From: Fasciola hepatica
Taxonomy: Eukaryota; Platyhelminthes; Trematoda; Plagiorchiida; Fasciolidae
Assembly: GCA_948099385.1 (NCBI GenBank)
Contig: CANUEZ040000156.1
Span: forward strand, 4,154,001 to 4,218,000
Direction: 5' to 3'
Length of the DNA stretch: 64,000 nucleotides
Shown here: positions 35,321 to 48,300 of the stretch, piece by piece
Layout of the letters: every line of letters begins with the position of its first letter
Position numbering within the stretch: the first letter of the stretch is position 1
Notes under the pieces: generated by a model
Database searches by the model: none
Seen by the model: only the letters and a program-made list of their open reading frames with translations
What the model was told of the DNA's origin: nothing
Program-made: the position numbers and the translations under genes

Positions 35321-36200
35321 ATCATCAGTAAGTTGATTTCCTTCAACTCACCCTTCTAAAAGATTCATCCCGGAGAAAAGTGTGGTCGGTGGAGTAGAAG
35401 GCCGCTTTAAGATTAAAAAAAGCAGTTGATGGGGTTTGGGGGAGGTGTGCTTGCATGTTCTGAAACTTGACGACCAACGGAGACGTAGTCACCAAACTAA
35501 ACCGGCTCTAAATTGATCTTGATTCTCTCGCAGGCGTTGGGTCGGGGGCGGAGAGTAATCCCAGCACACAGCTCAGATGCGACGCTGCCCAGACTGATTT
35601 CTGTGTGGGTTTTCACAGGAGAACGTGTCACCTTTTTTGCAGGGCACGATCACCGATTCCTACCAACCGAGTAGCTTTGAAGACCTCGTATTTGAAACTA
35701 AACGGAGTTAACCCTTCCGGTCCAGGAGCCTTATTTTAAGTACTTATTTCACAAAAAACCTCTTTCTAGGGTGGGGGGTTAGCATCTACATCTGGCACTG
35801 TTCACTATGGTAATCAAGACATCTGGTGTAGGAGAGAGCCAGTTTAATAGTCCACATAAATGCTCTACACAATGTTCTAGACGAAGTTGTTAGGTCTGAA
35901 TCAAAGAGCCGCTCACCCTCTCGATAAGTTTTTTCAAACCCGGTTTTGATGACCCATTATTTTAACCAGACGGAAAAGGTAGCTACTGCTTTCGACCGTT
36001 GTAGCCTCCACCTGTGCATTTCACAGTCCGCCGATAGTCAAGATTATTTCTCGGACTTCGAATCAGTTGACGTCTAAGGTACCTTTGCGCGTCGTCATGT
36101 CCAGCATTCAGAAGATTTGATCTACGCGCATCTAACAGTCCAGTCGAGGAGGCAGATCCATCCATTCCGTCGTCCTCAGAGGCCTCGTATGTCACTAGCA
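35320..36200 (-). mobile_element. Heavily decayed non-LTR retrotransposon fragment
   Basis: On the minus strand, LLNAGHDDAQRYLRRQLIRS (about 36050-36120) resembles the basic linker before LINE RT domains. Around 35500-35600, ISLGSVASELCAGITLR and ACENQDQFRAGL match the GISL-SVASKLLAGIILRR and ACENQ-EEQAGF blocks. Stops are frequent. Its decay is greater than that of the 55-57 kb copy. Confidence 0.6.
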
Positions 36201-36249
36201 GTGCTAAGTACGGTTACATTAGTTTGATTGCACTTCCATCTAGACACTG

Positions 36250-39200
36250 ATCATCCATAATCTGGTGGGTAATTATGTCGGAAAACAGATCATCAACGGG
36301 TATCGTGTGATAGCCGCTACAGAGGACGTTTTTAATTGATCCTAGTTCATCCTCTGGTGAAACGAAAGCAAGACTGCGCGGACGCGAACATCAAAGATGC
36401 CGGACTTGGACCAAAATGAGCGACAGCTGTGAGTCCGCCATTGCTAGTGGCAACCGAAAGCAGTATGATCCATCTGAATCTAACGATTTGAGGGTGCAGG
36501 ACAAGGCCGGGTGGGGCGGGGATGCTATTGGGCTAGACACTCCCGCCTTCCATGGACAGTGTGATCTGAACACACTCGGATGAGTCGAGCACTGTCACCA
36601 ATTCAAATGGCTGGAATGGCCTTCTATTTGTATAGCGGCCGGTTGTACGGGGTCCTTTATTGTCCATCAACTGTACATCGTCTGATCTCTATCTGCTGAA
36701 CTGTCAAGCATGATTGTATCTCGGGCCTAAAGGAGTCACTATGAAAATCTCTTTCAGTCGTGAAGGCACACAAGAAAAACCATCCACGAGGTACCGTCCC
36801 ACTGTGGGGGTCATTTTGGAGAGACAGAAAACACTAATTAAGGAGGGAGCTTACTCTTCAGCAGGACAGTCAGTGGAATAACGTCACAGACTGGCGGTGC
36901 ATGATGTTTAGGTGATTTCTTTGTTTGGCAGACCTTTCTGATTGCACTAGCAGGAGGAAAAATCGGTTGGTTGAAGGGGACAGAGTTGAAGTTACAGAAG
37001 AGTTCAGTAAAGCGGGATAAGATTCAAACCGGGAAGAAAACCATATCGAATTTGTTTTGAGGTTCATAGACCAAAGAACTGGAGGAGTTACTAGGGGGTG
37101 AATAAGATTTTCAGAAAGACAGTGATACGGCTTTGACAAGGAGCCAAAATATACGGCTGTCGGTAGTAGAGGTAGCCGGGTGAGCGTTTTGTGTCTCTGT
37201 ATGACGAGCGGACAGTTGTCCCGGGAACGCAAAGCGGAGCTGAGTTTGAGGAGTCAGGGGGTGGAATCTACATTAGGTTGTCAAGTTCCTCACGCGTATA
37301 ATACAAGTACATGCATGTAATTGCCCCACAGGGGGAATGTAACACCGCCTGAATCGAGCGCTCCTCTGAAGCCGAAGTTGACTAACCACGTATGCCAAAT
37401 ACAACAATGAGACAAAATATGACGGATGCAGCTGAGACTTGGGTGGAGTTTGATTTGTATTCGAGAACGTTCGAATATAATAACCGTTGGAAATGTGGAG
37501 AATCAGGGCTCTGTTTCGTGTATGTTTGCTTACCACTGAGGAGCCATTATGAATGGAAACTCTTTAAATTGCTTTAACATAGGAGAGCAGTAGTTGGTTC
37601 CGGCGTTGGAGTCGATAAACCAGATGTCAGTCTTTTGTTAACAGACCAGTTATTTGAATCTGTGCTTATTAACCACAGTGAATTGAACCTTAGACTCTTA
37701 TTCATGCGTCTATTGGCTGCACGTCTGCAGCCAAGGTTGTTACTGCCGGTATGTCTCAACTTCACTGAAGTGTGCGTCTCACGAACATTGCAGTCGTCAA
37801 TTGGATGTTTTTAATAGGCAAATAGCATGGCACGTTTAGGATACTCAAGTTCCTGGGGGGTAACTATAAGTTTGGTGAAAGATCAGGAGTAGTGATGGAT
37901 TGCAAACCTGTAAGGCTGTCATATGCTACGGATACAAGAGAGAGTGGTAAAATTTACGTCTAAATTGAGGGAAAAGTTAGAAAATAAAACTATCTGAATG
38001 ATAAAGCTGCTGGATCGGACGGGTTGTAACAATCCAACTTCGAAAACAGGACCTAAGTTTTGGAATGCTAAGCTAACGGAATACTTTCAGTCAGTACGGG
38101 AATTTCAAAAACCTTAGGTAGACAGGTGTTTTTACCGGTTTATATGTAAACTTTGATTGGCTCTTATTGTGAAAGTTACTACCAGATCAGTAACTTTTAC
38201 CGCCACCTGAGTTGGAGTTACAATTTATTCTTTTGAATCCTGCTGTTCCCGAGAATTCCGAGATTTATCTACCATCTTTATGCTCTCGTTCAAAAAACCC
38301 TAAAACAAGCCATTTATTCCTATCCCGTTCAAGCTTTCATCGACGATGCCCTTCTACCATACTACATTCATTACTCCATCTTACGTCGTGCCACCAAAAG
38401 AAACGTTCATAACAGTTATGATCTTCCCCATCGGTCAATTCTGACTTTGCACATAACTACACTTGGCGCTCCGCAAATCGTGTTTTCTTCAGTGTATCTT
38501 CAGAAACCACTCCAACGGACCGTCCCAAAGAACCACCTTTTATTCCTATTAGCATATTGTTCTGGTTTTTCTTCGCTAAACAAGCTCGCTTCTGCTGCCC
38601 ATTTCTTTGGCAGTCCCTTCCCTATCCTGTTACCGTGCATCTCTTACCGCGTTTCACAGGCTGCGAGCAAGGTCGATTGATATTCCATTCCACGCCACAC
38701 GATTGTCGCTTTTTCCACCTGCTGTCCAAAGCTCAAATTCGTCCCGCACTTGCAGTCACACGCGACACTGATCCACCTTTCATTCATCTCTTCCCGACCG
38801 GGTCCAACCTCAGATCAGCCACCTGTTCGGTGAATCAGCTAGACCATCCAGTCCACAGTCTCTAACTCGTCACAGTGTTGGTGTTTCGCCACCTTCATTT
38901 TTATCGATTTTATTTTTCTTTGCAGATTGCCTGGACAGTCCCCTTTGTCATTTTACAACCCTGCTTCCGAACACAAGTATCCAGGTACCTGAGTCAGATC
39001 ACCACCCCAGGGGTGAAATCACAAACTCACGATTTTCCTTCGTCCCTGGAACCGCTAGCTAGTGGAACATCGTACACTTCCCGCCTTTCCGCACACCTCA
39101 TCTTGTTCATTTTCATGGCAGTATTATTAAACTGGTTCTGACGTGAACGTCTCACGAAACTCCTCTTACAATATGTCGTCCGAAAATGGGGCCTTCAGAT

Positions 39201-40030
39201 TCACTGAAATATACCTTTACTACTAGAGAATTGCCTTGTGGCGTCCATGAGAAAGATAATTGTTACACCGTCAAGGTTTTGTGTATCGTCCAGAAATCCA
39301 GTCGTCGAAAATGCAGAACACAAAAAAAAATCGTCGGCATTTGAAAACCGAGTTATTCGAAGCATTGCTCACCATGGAGTGGAAAATTTACTGAGGACAA
39401 AAGCTGCTGAGGAAGAAGTTTGACTAGTCCATGACACAGTAGATAGAGGCAAAAACCTAAGTAGTGGATTTTGCAATCTAGCCCGTGTTAGGCTTCCTGG
39501 ATGAGACCAATGAGATGTGTTTACGCAATGGTGCGAAACATTAGGCATGAGGCAACATATCGCGCCCGGTAGCATTCTTGTATTCACACACTTTCTTTAT
39601 CTACTGGATGCCATAATTTGAAGTTCTGTTATTTAACCATTCTCCTATTAATTTTCTGGCTTCTGGGTGATGTTTTTGCTAATAAACATCAACCAGAGTT
39701 GTGGTACCCTGTCCACTGTTTGCAGTACATAAAACTGAGGTGAACTGTATTGACGACACTTATGGCCTTCGATAAATGTGAGGACGCATTCAAACTCAGT
39801 GTGTGGGGGATTTCTGATGCTTTCTTCTACATAGTTCACTGATGCCGCTTCTCACGGAATTGCGTATCAACTCATTTATACAATCACCCGAGACCAATTT
39901 CGTACTTATCAGTGCTTGTACCCAGTGGAATGTATTCTCCAGATCTTTTTTCAATTTTTTTCTTTCGGCGTTTACAAATGAGATTATTCTAATGACAATA
40001 CAGATATCAATGTGGTGATATCGGGGTGTA
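36250..40030. other. Mostly unassigned; faint LINE vestige and a pyrimidine-rich block
   Basis: Near 37998-38030 the plus strand reads NDKAAGSDGL, a possible remnant of the LINE K-KA-GPDGLP motif. From about 38200 to 39130 the plus strand is pyrimidine-rich and open in changing frames. A strong acceptor (TTTATTTTTCTTTGCAG) ends at about 38925 and a donor-like CCAG|GTACCT follows near 38982, but no protein family is recognised. Elsewhere in this interval I see nothing. Confidence 0.35.
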
Positions 40031-40039
40031 TTTTACAAC

Positions 40040-40500
40040 TCTAAAGTGCGAAATACTGCTGCAGAACCGCGGTGCTTCAACATCTCACCTCAGTCTATCA
40101 GGAGGGGCGTTAGTCGAAGCGGACAGGTTGTTAACTGGACAATCATTAATCATCAGGCACTTAAATATTCAGATGAAACAACTGCAAGGGTACAGGAGAG
40201 GATTTCGGCTTTTGCCGATGTCAGCCACGTGTGGCACCCCCGCCTGACATCCATTTGCCCATCAAGACTAAATCGTACACTGCAACGGTAAGACGAGTCA
40301 TCCTAAGCGGCTCAGAAACGCGGTCACTTCGATGCGTTCGAAGAATCTCTCGAACCCGATGGGAACACCGTATTGGCAATTCAGTGGCTAGGTATCACAG
40401 TGTTGGGACACGTGTCATAGATACCCATATTAGGACATCTGTGTGCGTTAACCTGTGAGCTGATAGACATGTTGATATCAGACTTCTAGGTTGGAAAATA
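40040..40500 (+). mobile_element. Non-LTR retrotransposon C-terminal fragment
   Basis: The plus strand reads YSDETTARVQERISAFADVS and HVW, then ATVRRVILSGSETRSLR and RTRWEHRIGNS in a shifted frame. These match the region downstream of LINE RT (the usual RI-KAR-AFA-L-HLW, V-YGSETWPLR, RWEHRISNSEVR). The WEHRI form differs from the WNDRVSNAEV form at 22.1 and 58.9 kb, so this is a second LINE lineage. Confidence 0.78.
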
Positions 40501-41413
40501 CGAGACCTGACTATCGGGAACACTCAACGGCGAGATCAACTGCCGCCTTCAGTGGCGTACTTACATTCGAGCTCTCTCTTAACACCATATCTTTTTACTC
40601 ATTCCTTTCTGAACTGTTCATTTGCTGTTTTTGGGTGTACTTTACTGTTGGCTGTTTGACACGGTAAAATAAAAAAACAAAACCAGAGCATTAAGGTTTA
40701 AAGCTGAAAACCAAGGAAAGCGCGACCAACGTTGTGTGAGGTGCCGATCTAATAATTTTGCACGAAGATCATGTTAACCCTACCCATTTGTAGATGTACT
40801 TTTGTTGTCCTGAGTAAGAAAATATGGAAAATTATTCCGAGTCATATCAATTTGAAGAACTGTTCTTTGATGACACCGTTATCACAGATGAGGAAAAATG
40901 GGACAAAATATTACAGTGAAAAAACGTTTAAGTGACGGGCGAAGTCCATTAGCGATGAGTTGGATCGTGGAGATATGTCCAGGGGGGGGGGGAGAAATGT
41001 GTGGTCTGAAGCACATAGAACAACAAACAAGAGTGACTGTCCACCATGGTAAAAGGTACTTGAAGTGTCTACCGTTCAATCAGTGAGATTACCGAGAGTA
41101 CTTCTTAGGAATCAGCCAAGAATCGTTCCAAAGCATCCTCATCTTCATGTGTGCTTAGTAAGGACTGAACCAACAGTTCATGAATTCCACTTTCCTCAGT
41201 AGAGTTCGGAACAGTATCCACGGGAATCGTTGAACCAGGAGCTTCGGTGTGCTGGAAACAAACAAAAATAAGTAAAAAATTGCTTCGTTAGTCTTTGGAG
41301 AGCGACTGAAAACGGAACGCTGAACGTTGTGGAAGCACATTCTGAGAAAAAAGAACATGCTAGCCAGCTGGATCAATAGTACCCCATTTCCGTTACACAA
41401 ACTCCCAAGGTCA

Positions 41414-41960
41414 ATATTACCCTCCAAATGCCTCAGTACAGCTGGGCTTGGGTGTCTCAGGATCCAAAGTGACTGCTCGTCCTGAAAGCCTCCCGAAATG
41501 CTTCCTTTTGACCGTGCGCCTGCTACAGCCTCTGCTGGGAAAATCCTACTCACTGCCTTCTCGTGGTGGTAATCCTACTAAAGTAAGAGGACGAAAACGA
41601 ATGCCCGGCGCTCTCCACCGGGTTGACTGACTAATAGTCAGTCTGGGGGAGATGGCTAAACCCTGATTCCAAACCAGTCACGGGTGGCGTATGAGGCGTA
41701 CAACGTTATGCTCATCGGCATCTGTAGCGGACGAGTGTTCTCGGCACCCAGGATGTTTAGCCCCATCCGAAGGGCGTATGAGCTGAGCAACCAGTCAGCG
41801 GCCTCCAGTGGGGTACGGACCCCACGTTCCGTCTCGCTGCCTTGCGAGTTGAGCATTGGATGGCTCAAGGCTCCGGTTGTGGATCCCTAAGAAAACCACC
41901 TGCCTTGGCTTGATCAACCTGGCAGTATCGCGCCCACTAACAAATCATGGACTCGGACTA
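41414..41960 (+). mobile_element. LINE 5' untranslated region fragment
   Basis: GGGCTTGGGTGTCTCAGGAT to GACCGTGCGCCTGCTACAGCC and GCCTTGCGAGTTGAGC to GGTTGTGGATCCCT match, in sense orientation, the minus-strand stretch 57120-57345 that precedes the endonuclease of the 55-57 kb LINE. This copy has about 310 bp between the two blocks that the other copy lacks. No coding part follows; similarity stops near 41960, shortly before a (TA)n run. Confidence 0.8.
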
Positions 41961-42019
41961 TCTACTCTTTCCTCCCCGATTGTACCATGTTTTGTTTGGC
42001 ACACTGTCTGAAACCAGAC

Positions 42020-42022
<3 letters not shown>

Positions 42023-42081
<59 letters not shown>
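42023..42081 (+). repeat. (TA)n microsatellite
   Basis: About 29 TA repeats, directly downstream of the truncated LINE 5' fragment. Confidence 0.97.
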
Positions 42082-42084
<3 letters not shown>

Positions 42085-42679
42085 GGGTTAATATTAAAAT
42101 CGGTCATTCCGGTTGCCACACAAAACTCCGGCATTGAGGATTTGGATCCAGGACCGCAAGATTTCACTCCGTAACGCTGACCGTTTTGACAACTATGGGT
42201 GGTTGTGGTGATTTTTTGTGATTTGCTTACTGTAAATTCATTCCTAAACGAAGTTCATTTAATCCTACATCTGTGTGATAATCCAAAGCTGATTTTTACA
42301 CAGTCAGCATCTTCACATGACCATCGTTCTACTTCAGACTCTGACTGCATCATATGTTCGTCGATTTTGACTCATAAATTCGGTCGAACTCTATCATCTA
42401 ACATTTGACACGCTTGAGATGACCACTCGACGCGCTTGTAACTCAACCGCTGTTTGTCTGTGTTTCTCCATACTTTTACTACCTATCAAAATGCCGTAGT
42501 TTGTGGGCTAAAGGACCGATACATTTCAGTGCCAGTTCGAGTGTTTCCTGATTTCATTTCGCGCAAATCGATCGGTCGATCTCCATGTTCTCACTATAGA
42601 ATGGAGCAGCTCCCACAAAAATATCACCAACGATAAAGAAGACTAACAGGTGAAAGCTGAAATCTGACCTCGGCCATTA

Positions 42680-43210
42680 ACCGCTGTTAGAGTGATTAAT
42701 TTCATACAACAGGGGATGAAGAGAGATGAATTTGTCTAAGTGGCCTAACTGTTTGAAGGTATCCGTTTTAGAGGGGTTAGAACCCACGTATGAACGCCAA
42801 ATGTGCTTTGATACCGCATTCGCCCTATCAACTGACTTACAGGACCGAAGTTGGAGGCTTCGAAAATTTCCCAATGGACCACATTAGCCACACACTCAAG
42901 CAGAAATATCACATGACGTCCATCAGTAGGCTTGCAGTTTGACTGACTATTTCAATCGGTATACCCCAGTGAGTCAAATGGGGTCCGCTAGACAAACACA
43001 CGAGAAGGTTCGTCCAAATAGCCCACCTGCGGCTAGGGCGCACGCAGAATGATCGGATCCAGTCGAGACTGTTATGACGGAGAGCACTAGCCTGATTATC
43101 CCAGTTAAAAAGAGAACACGAGTCACTGGACCAGAACGATGTACTATTTTTTTGGGGCACGGCTTTACAAGGCAAGCGCGACGCGAACACAATTCAATAA
43201 AACAGTGCAT
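42680..43210 (-). repeat. Probable dispersed repeat (unclassified)
   Basis: On the minus strand, pieces such as HLDKFISLHPLL (about 42715-42750), GPHLTHWG and CVRPSRRWAIWTNLLVCLS occur in changing frames. I associate these strings with predicted-protein fragments that recur in liver-fluke genomes; that is memory, not a search. No second copy was seen in this window. It does not look like a host gene. Confidence 0.45.
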
Positions 43211-44643
43211 TGAATGGTGCGTTTGAGGCGACCGAAAACGCTGACGTCACGTGCGGCCCGGTGAGCATGAACGGACATCAGTTATGGCGTGAAGTGGACT
43301 GATTTGCGATGTCATTACACAGAGCAATGAGTCTGAACATTTAGATCAATTGAACACATTTAATGGGATATAAATCAAACCAAACTTCGTAAAACAGGAG
43401 CATTCTTCCTCCAGGAAAGTGAACTATCGTGACGGTAACAACCTTAAGGAAACGTTTATAAGAACTAACAAAAACAGTCAAAAACTGACCGTCCGGTTTT
43501 TCGTTATGTTCCGCAAATCGGTCAAGTGCGATACATGTGTTGGTGGCTGATCTCCATTGATGTCCGATACTGATCCACCGTCTCCTATAATGGAGCAGCA
43601 CAGAGAAATATATACTAAAAAAATTCTTTTTGTAGTAATTTTCAGACACAGTCTTGAAGATAAGCAAAGACGATAAGCAGTGACGAACAAAGCGCTAGCG
43701 GTGAGATCACGTAAAACTAGGGAGCTTTTCCCAACCGCATTCACCTTCGTGATTTAATCCCACTTATTGTCATTTTCGAGGTGACAGAGCGTTCGATGGA
43801 GGTTGAACAAACAGGACATCATCACCGATAACACTGGGTTTGGTCAAGTTCGGGGTCAGCGGCGGAAGATGCGATAACAGATTTCATTTTTTTCTTCACA
43901 TAAATCGATCAGTTACTTATGTAATTCATTCACCATCACCAGTTTGTGAATTGACAGTTCATCATGACAAATCGAGGAAAGAGAAAGAGACACCAAGGTG
44001 AAATATGACTGTATCCAACCGAAAAAATGATGAAATTCACCGTTCATTCATTCGCTACATTTTGTTCAAGGGGGGATAGAGGCGGATGACGAATCACAAA
44101 TATGCAGCTACAGAAAATACGTCATTGTTTTACAAATAATACAGAAACCAAGACCGATAAAATGTAGTATGAAAAATAGCAACACAGAACCCCCAAAACC
44201 AAAAAAACTGTGTTGACGCAGTTCCACAACATGCTCTGTGGAACATTTAGTGTATAGGACGTGGACAGCACATGCCACAAAAGATGCGTCGAAAATGCAA
44301 TACACGAGCTTTTAAGTCGACCCTACTGCATCACAAGAGATGAAAAAACGGAATTCGGCTGCAGTACCCAACCATTTTCAGACAGAAACCTGATGATCAG
44401 AACAGTTTATTACCTGAGGATCGGTCTATTCAAATTTAGCTTACCCAAACTGGACGAACTTCGACTGCCGTTCAGTACTGTTGCCCGCAAAAAACGCTCC
44501 CAATGCTGCGTGCACAAACGAAAACGGAAAGGTGGAAAATAAGCATGAAGATTCATATTTGCATGGGTGGGTTAAAGTGGAGGCCGAACTGCACAATTAT
44601 GTAACCAACCATTACCGGATGCATCGAAATGTAAAAAGTCGTC
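43211..44643. other. No gene recognised
   Basis: There is an AT-rich stretch with short frames on both strands (for example minus 43341-43667 and 44108-44305, the latter hydrophobic). No motif, splice pair or repeat partner was found. Confidence 0.4.
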
Positions 44644-44730
44644 GAGGCCGGCAGGATTCGAACCTAGGTATAGATATCGCCCACGATTTAGCACTAATGC
44701 ATGTGCTATTCTAGCTGAGCTACGAGGTCA
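44644..44730 (-). repeat. tRNA-like SINE copy
   Basis: On the minus strand, the sequence begins GACCTCGTAGCTCAGCTAG with an A box (TAGCTCAGCTA) and ends with a B box (GGTTCGAATCC) about 50 bp later. The anticodon-like stem is imperfect, and the 5' end does not pair properly with the 3' end (CGGCCTCG). The sequence following on the minus strand, GACTTTTTACATTTCGATGC, resembles that following the 45.3 kb copy. It is more likely a tRNA-derived SINE than a working tRNA gene. Confidence 0.7.
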
Positions 44731-45225
44731 AATCTGTCAGACCTCAGTGACCGCGGTTTGGTCGTATTAGGAATACGAACAAGTAATGCCCAGATTATCG
44801 AAATCAAGTAATCAGCAGTTCTGCGCCCAAACCACGGAACGCGATCAAGAGGACCCCGAATCCAGGTGCTACTTAGCGATGCGTGTGTGCATGCTAGTCT
44901 ATCAGTGAACACAGTCAATCATAACACCACGACTGGCTTGATAATTGCAAGCCGCAGCCCACCGGCTGGAATTGTTTAACCGTGGAAACATTCACCAGAG
45001 AAACCGGCTCAGTGTGCGTGGGATCATCGGAACCGTGATTCGAAATTAAAGCCCGCAATCATCCGGCTACGTTGGCGGTTGATCCGGTCACACCATATTT
45101 CATAATTTAATTTGTCTGAGTATTCAACTGGTCGAAGGTAGTCACGTCATAGGGAAATCCTGATATAGATAGTCAAATTACAAATGAGATCACCGTAGTG
45201 GATGCCATGTGACAATGTAATCCGC

Positions 45226-45247
45226 GGGGGGGGGGGGGGGGGGGGGG
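45226..45247 (+). repeat. Poly-G run (22 G)
   Basis: The run stands about 47 bp upstream of the tRNA-like SINE copy at 45293. Its length may be unreliable in the assembly. Confidence 0.9.
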
Positions 45248-45292
45248 AGGCAACCTGAAAAAGCCATTTGCGAAAAGTCCGGAACTCTTGAC

Positions 45293-45375
45293 GTGGCTTC
45301 ATAGCTCAGCTGATAGAGCACACACGCTACTAAAGCGTGGGAAATATCCATGCGCGGTTCGAATCGTGCCCGGAC
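45293..45375 (+). repeat. tRNA-like SINE copy
   Basis: GTGGCTTCATAGCTCAGCTG contains an A box (45302-45312). CACGC and GCGTG form a perfect 5-bp stem around a 7-base loop TACTAAA, and GGTTCGAATCG (45356-45366) is a near-perfect B box. The acceptor ends do not pair, and loop position 33 is A rather than the invariant T. GACTTTTCTCATTTAGATC follows, as in the minus-strand copy at 44.6 kb. It is unlikely to be a functional tRNA. Confidence 0.7.
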
Positions 45376-45383
45376 CAAGGACT

Positions 45384-48300
45384 TTTCTCATTTAGATCAT
45401 TGCAAAATGAGAATTATGTTAAGCCCGAACATTTTTTCCAACCGTTCGCTAAAAACAACCTAGGCGATAGTTCGGCGAAGGTGCCGGTCTGATTGCGTTG
45501 TCACCAAATCCAATAACAATGAACATATCACGGTCACAGTATCGTTCTAATCAAATTGGACTTTGTGAATTTCGCCAGTAGATAACCATTCGCCAAAGTT
45601 GAGCCTAAACTGTTAACCCAAACCGAACCAGATAAAAAAAAACTTGTGCAAACTCTCCCAAACATTTAGTCAGACAATTCCGGCTCCCACGGTCGATTCG
45701 GTCTAACTACGTGTTCCTCTGTTATATCCCCAGGCTAATGGAATATTTTAATACTCTACCGGCACAGTCCAGTGGCAATTATTCGTATTTTCTGAAACCC
45801 TATCAACGAAATGATTGTTAAACTTAGCAATGGACTTATCCTATCTTCTAATATCCCTCAAACATCGATCATCAGTGACTGATGAACCTAAAACAGCTAT
45901 TTTAACTCGTTTTCAATAGCACTGTCGTTTTTCTACTCTTTTTTTTAAGAAAAAAAAACTAACCACACGATAAACAATGAAAAATGTACCCATGATGCTG
46001 AAGACTGATCCCCAGGGATACATTAAGTCGCGATATGAATTGGAAATGAAAAAGTGAGTTGTGAATAAAGTCTACTAAGAAGATACTTATGGATAACCTG
46101 CACTCACCGCACGCCGACTTGTATTCCTCCTATACCCACCCGTGAACACGTATAAGAACTACCTTATCCGACAGTCGGTCTGCGATCGAACCAACACAAA
46201 CACACGCACACGGAGGGAGAGAGAGGGCAGTGGCTAAATTATGTTATCTGTTCTAATATTAGCGAGTACATTTCAGTTGGTGCGGGCGATCGAATCATTG
46301 TAACGTTTTCGTTTTATTTTGCAATATGGTACATATGCACATCCCCCTGCCGGTGATGGTTTTGAGGAAGCCTACAGAAACCAGAAAAGTATGCAAACCT
46401 GATTCATAGATCCATCGGGAAACAGTATCACTACACACAAAGCAACTTATTCCGCGCAAGCTCATCTACACGCGGTTACGCCTCGCATATTCTGGTGTAC
46501 TCTCTCGCAGATTAATTGAACGACGTTCTATTTCTCCCAACAAAGAAAAGGATGATTTGAGGTGCAATATCCAGAGATTTTTCTTGTCCATTTCCTACAG
46601 TGTTGGATATTCTTGAAATTGATTCATATGCTAGCAAAAGTCGTAAAAAGGTTGAAAGAAAAACAAAAAGCCGCCAGAAACTGCCATGTTGTCGTAGTTT
46701 GAGAGCCGTGCGTCACAGTTTGACAACCTTGCAAAGCTCTCAAACAAAAGAAAATACTACAGTACGTATTGTAGAAAAACGGATTCCCAATTCTCATTGA
46801 AACCGGAAAGCTTAACCATGAATTTCAGGTAATGATGAAGTATAAAAAAATCCCGAGAGTTTTGAAGCCCCGTCTACCTCGCTGATCTGCTTTATGCGGG
46901 TAGGGCAAACCAGTGGGGTAGCTAAATGAACTTGGGCTTGGGACAATCAAAATGTTGGTCAGTAAAAATGTCAGTTCACGAACACATCAACCACCCGCGT
47001 TAGATAAACGGACCCATTGGTTTATTCCTCTCGAGGCCATGCGGGTGTGGTTACTGTTCTTTCCCCGTTTGAAAACCATAAGGATTACTTTTTAGTTCGT
47101 GCATTTTTTTGCCAAAATCTTTTTTTATGACAACCAAAAACGGGTGATAGAGACATAACGGACTATTAGCAGACACGCAATGGTGCGAAAGTTCTCATAG
47201 CGTCCATATTGTGCTTGGAGGGGAAGCAGAGATAAACTGAAGTGAATTCGTTAGAAATATTGCCTTTGTGGACCGGATATAGAACGAATTGAATGAGAGA
47301 TAGAAGTGCACTTTGTCAATTGATGGAAGGCAGTGGACGTAGCTATGATGCATGATCAGGACAGTCGTCCATGCGGAACGTGCTAAGCGTGAGCACATCG
47401 ATGAACGATTAGAAAAATTCTTTTTCCACCTGAATTCTGTGAAGCATGGTATTGAAATAGTCCACAAGACGTTTCGGATAACAGTTCGCATTATTTGCCA
47501 TTCCTGTCTTTAGTTATGCTTGATCCCAGATAACACCTCACTTTTCATCGATTGGTATATGCACCATTCTGTCACAAAAGTAAAATATTTCTCAACCTTC
47601 AAATAAAAGTCCCCATAAAAAAGCTTGGAACGACAATGCAGAGACAGTCAAGTAACAAAATACATTCCCAATAAAGTATGCAACACCAAATTCCTGCTGG
47701 TTAAAACGCTGACTGGGGAGAAGATTATGGAGCATCTGTGTAGCGTGAATTCATCACAACAACGAAAGAAGACCAGGATAGGTCTGAGTGTGAATAATCC
47801 GAAGAGTCAGACGGAACTCCTTTGGCATAACTGGACTAATGACGTGGTAAGACATGAATCCACTGTAGGTTTTTAGGAACAAACCCGAGACGCATCTAAT
47901 AATGCTCAGACCACGACGGAATGCATCAATGCTCCTTTTTTGGCAAGCCTAGGCAACCGACGGGGTTGCCGCATTCAACCGCAGTGAAAATATACTGAGT
48001 GTTCTAATCCTGAAGGTGCCCGAAAAAGTAGGTTGTTTATTGGACACTGCTCGTTCCGAGATCGCCAAAATCAATCAAACATAACAAGAGTGTTTTTTCT
48101 TTAACATTTGTCCAGTCCACTTGAAGACAGTCGTTGTCCAGACACAGGATGAAATCGTGTGGTTCGGGTATCTTCCTTTACCTTATTGCGTTCAGTTACT
48201 CTGACGCAGTCGTGTTCATTACCAGTCCAAAATTGTCCATAACTGTGCTCTGAGCAATCAACTACTTACTCATTCGATGAGTATTTGCCCACGCCATCAC

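Noticed and set aside
41155..41553. A minus-strand protein
   Set aside because: It is the antisense of a LINE 5' UTR, as shown by the matching copy at 57.1-57.3 kb.
45293..45375. Functional tRNA gene
   Set aside because: Acceptor ends do not pair, the T at loop position 33 is missing and the flanks match a dispersed element.
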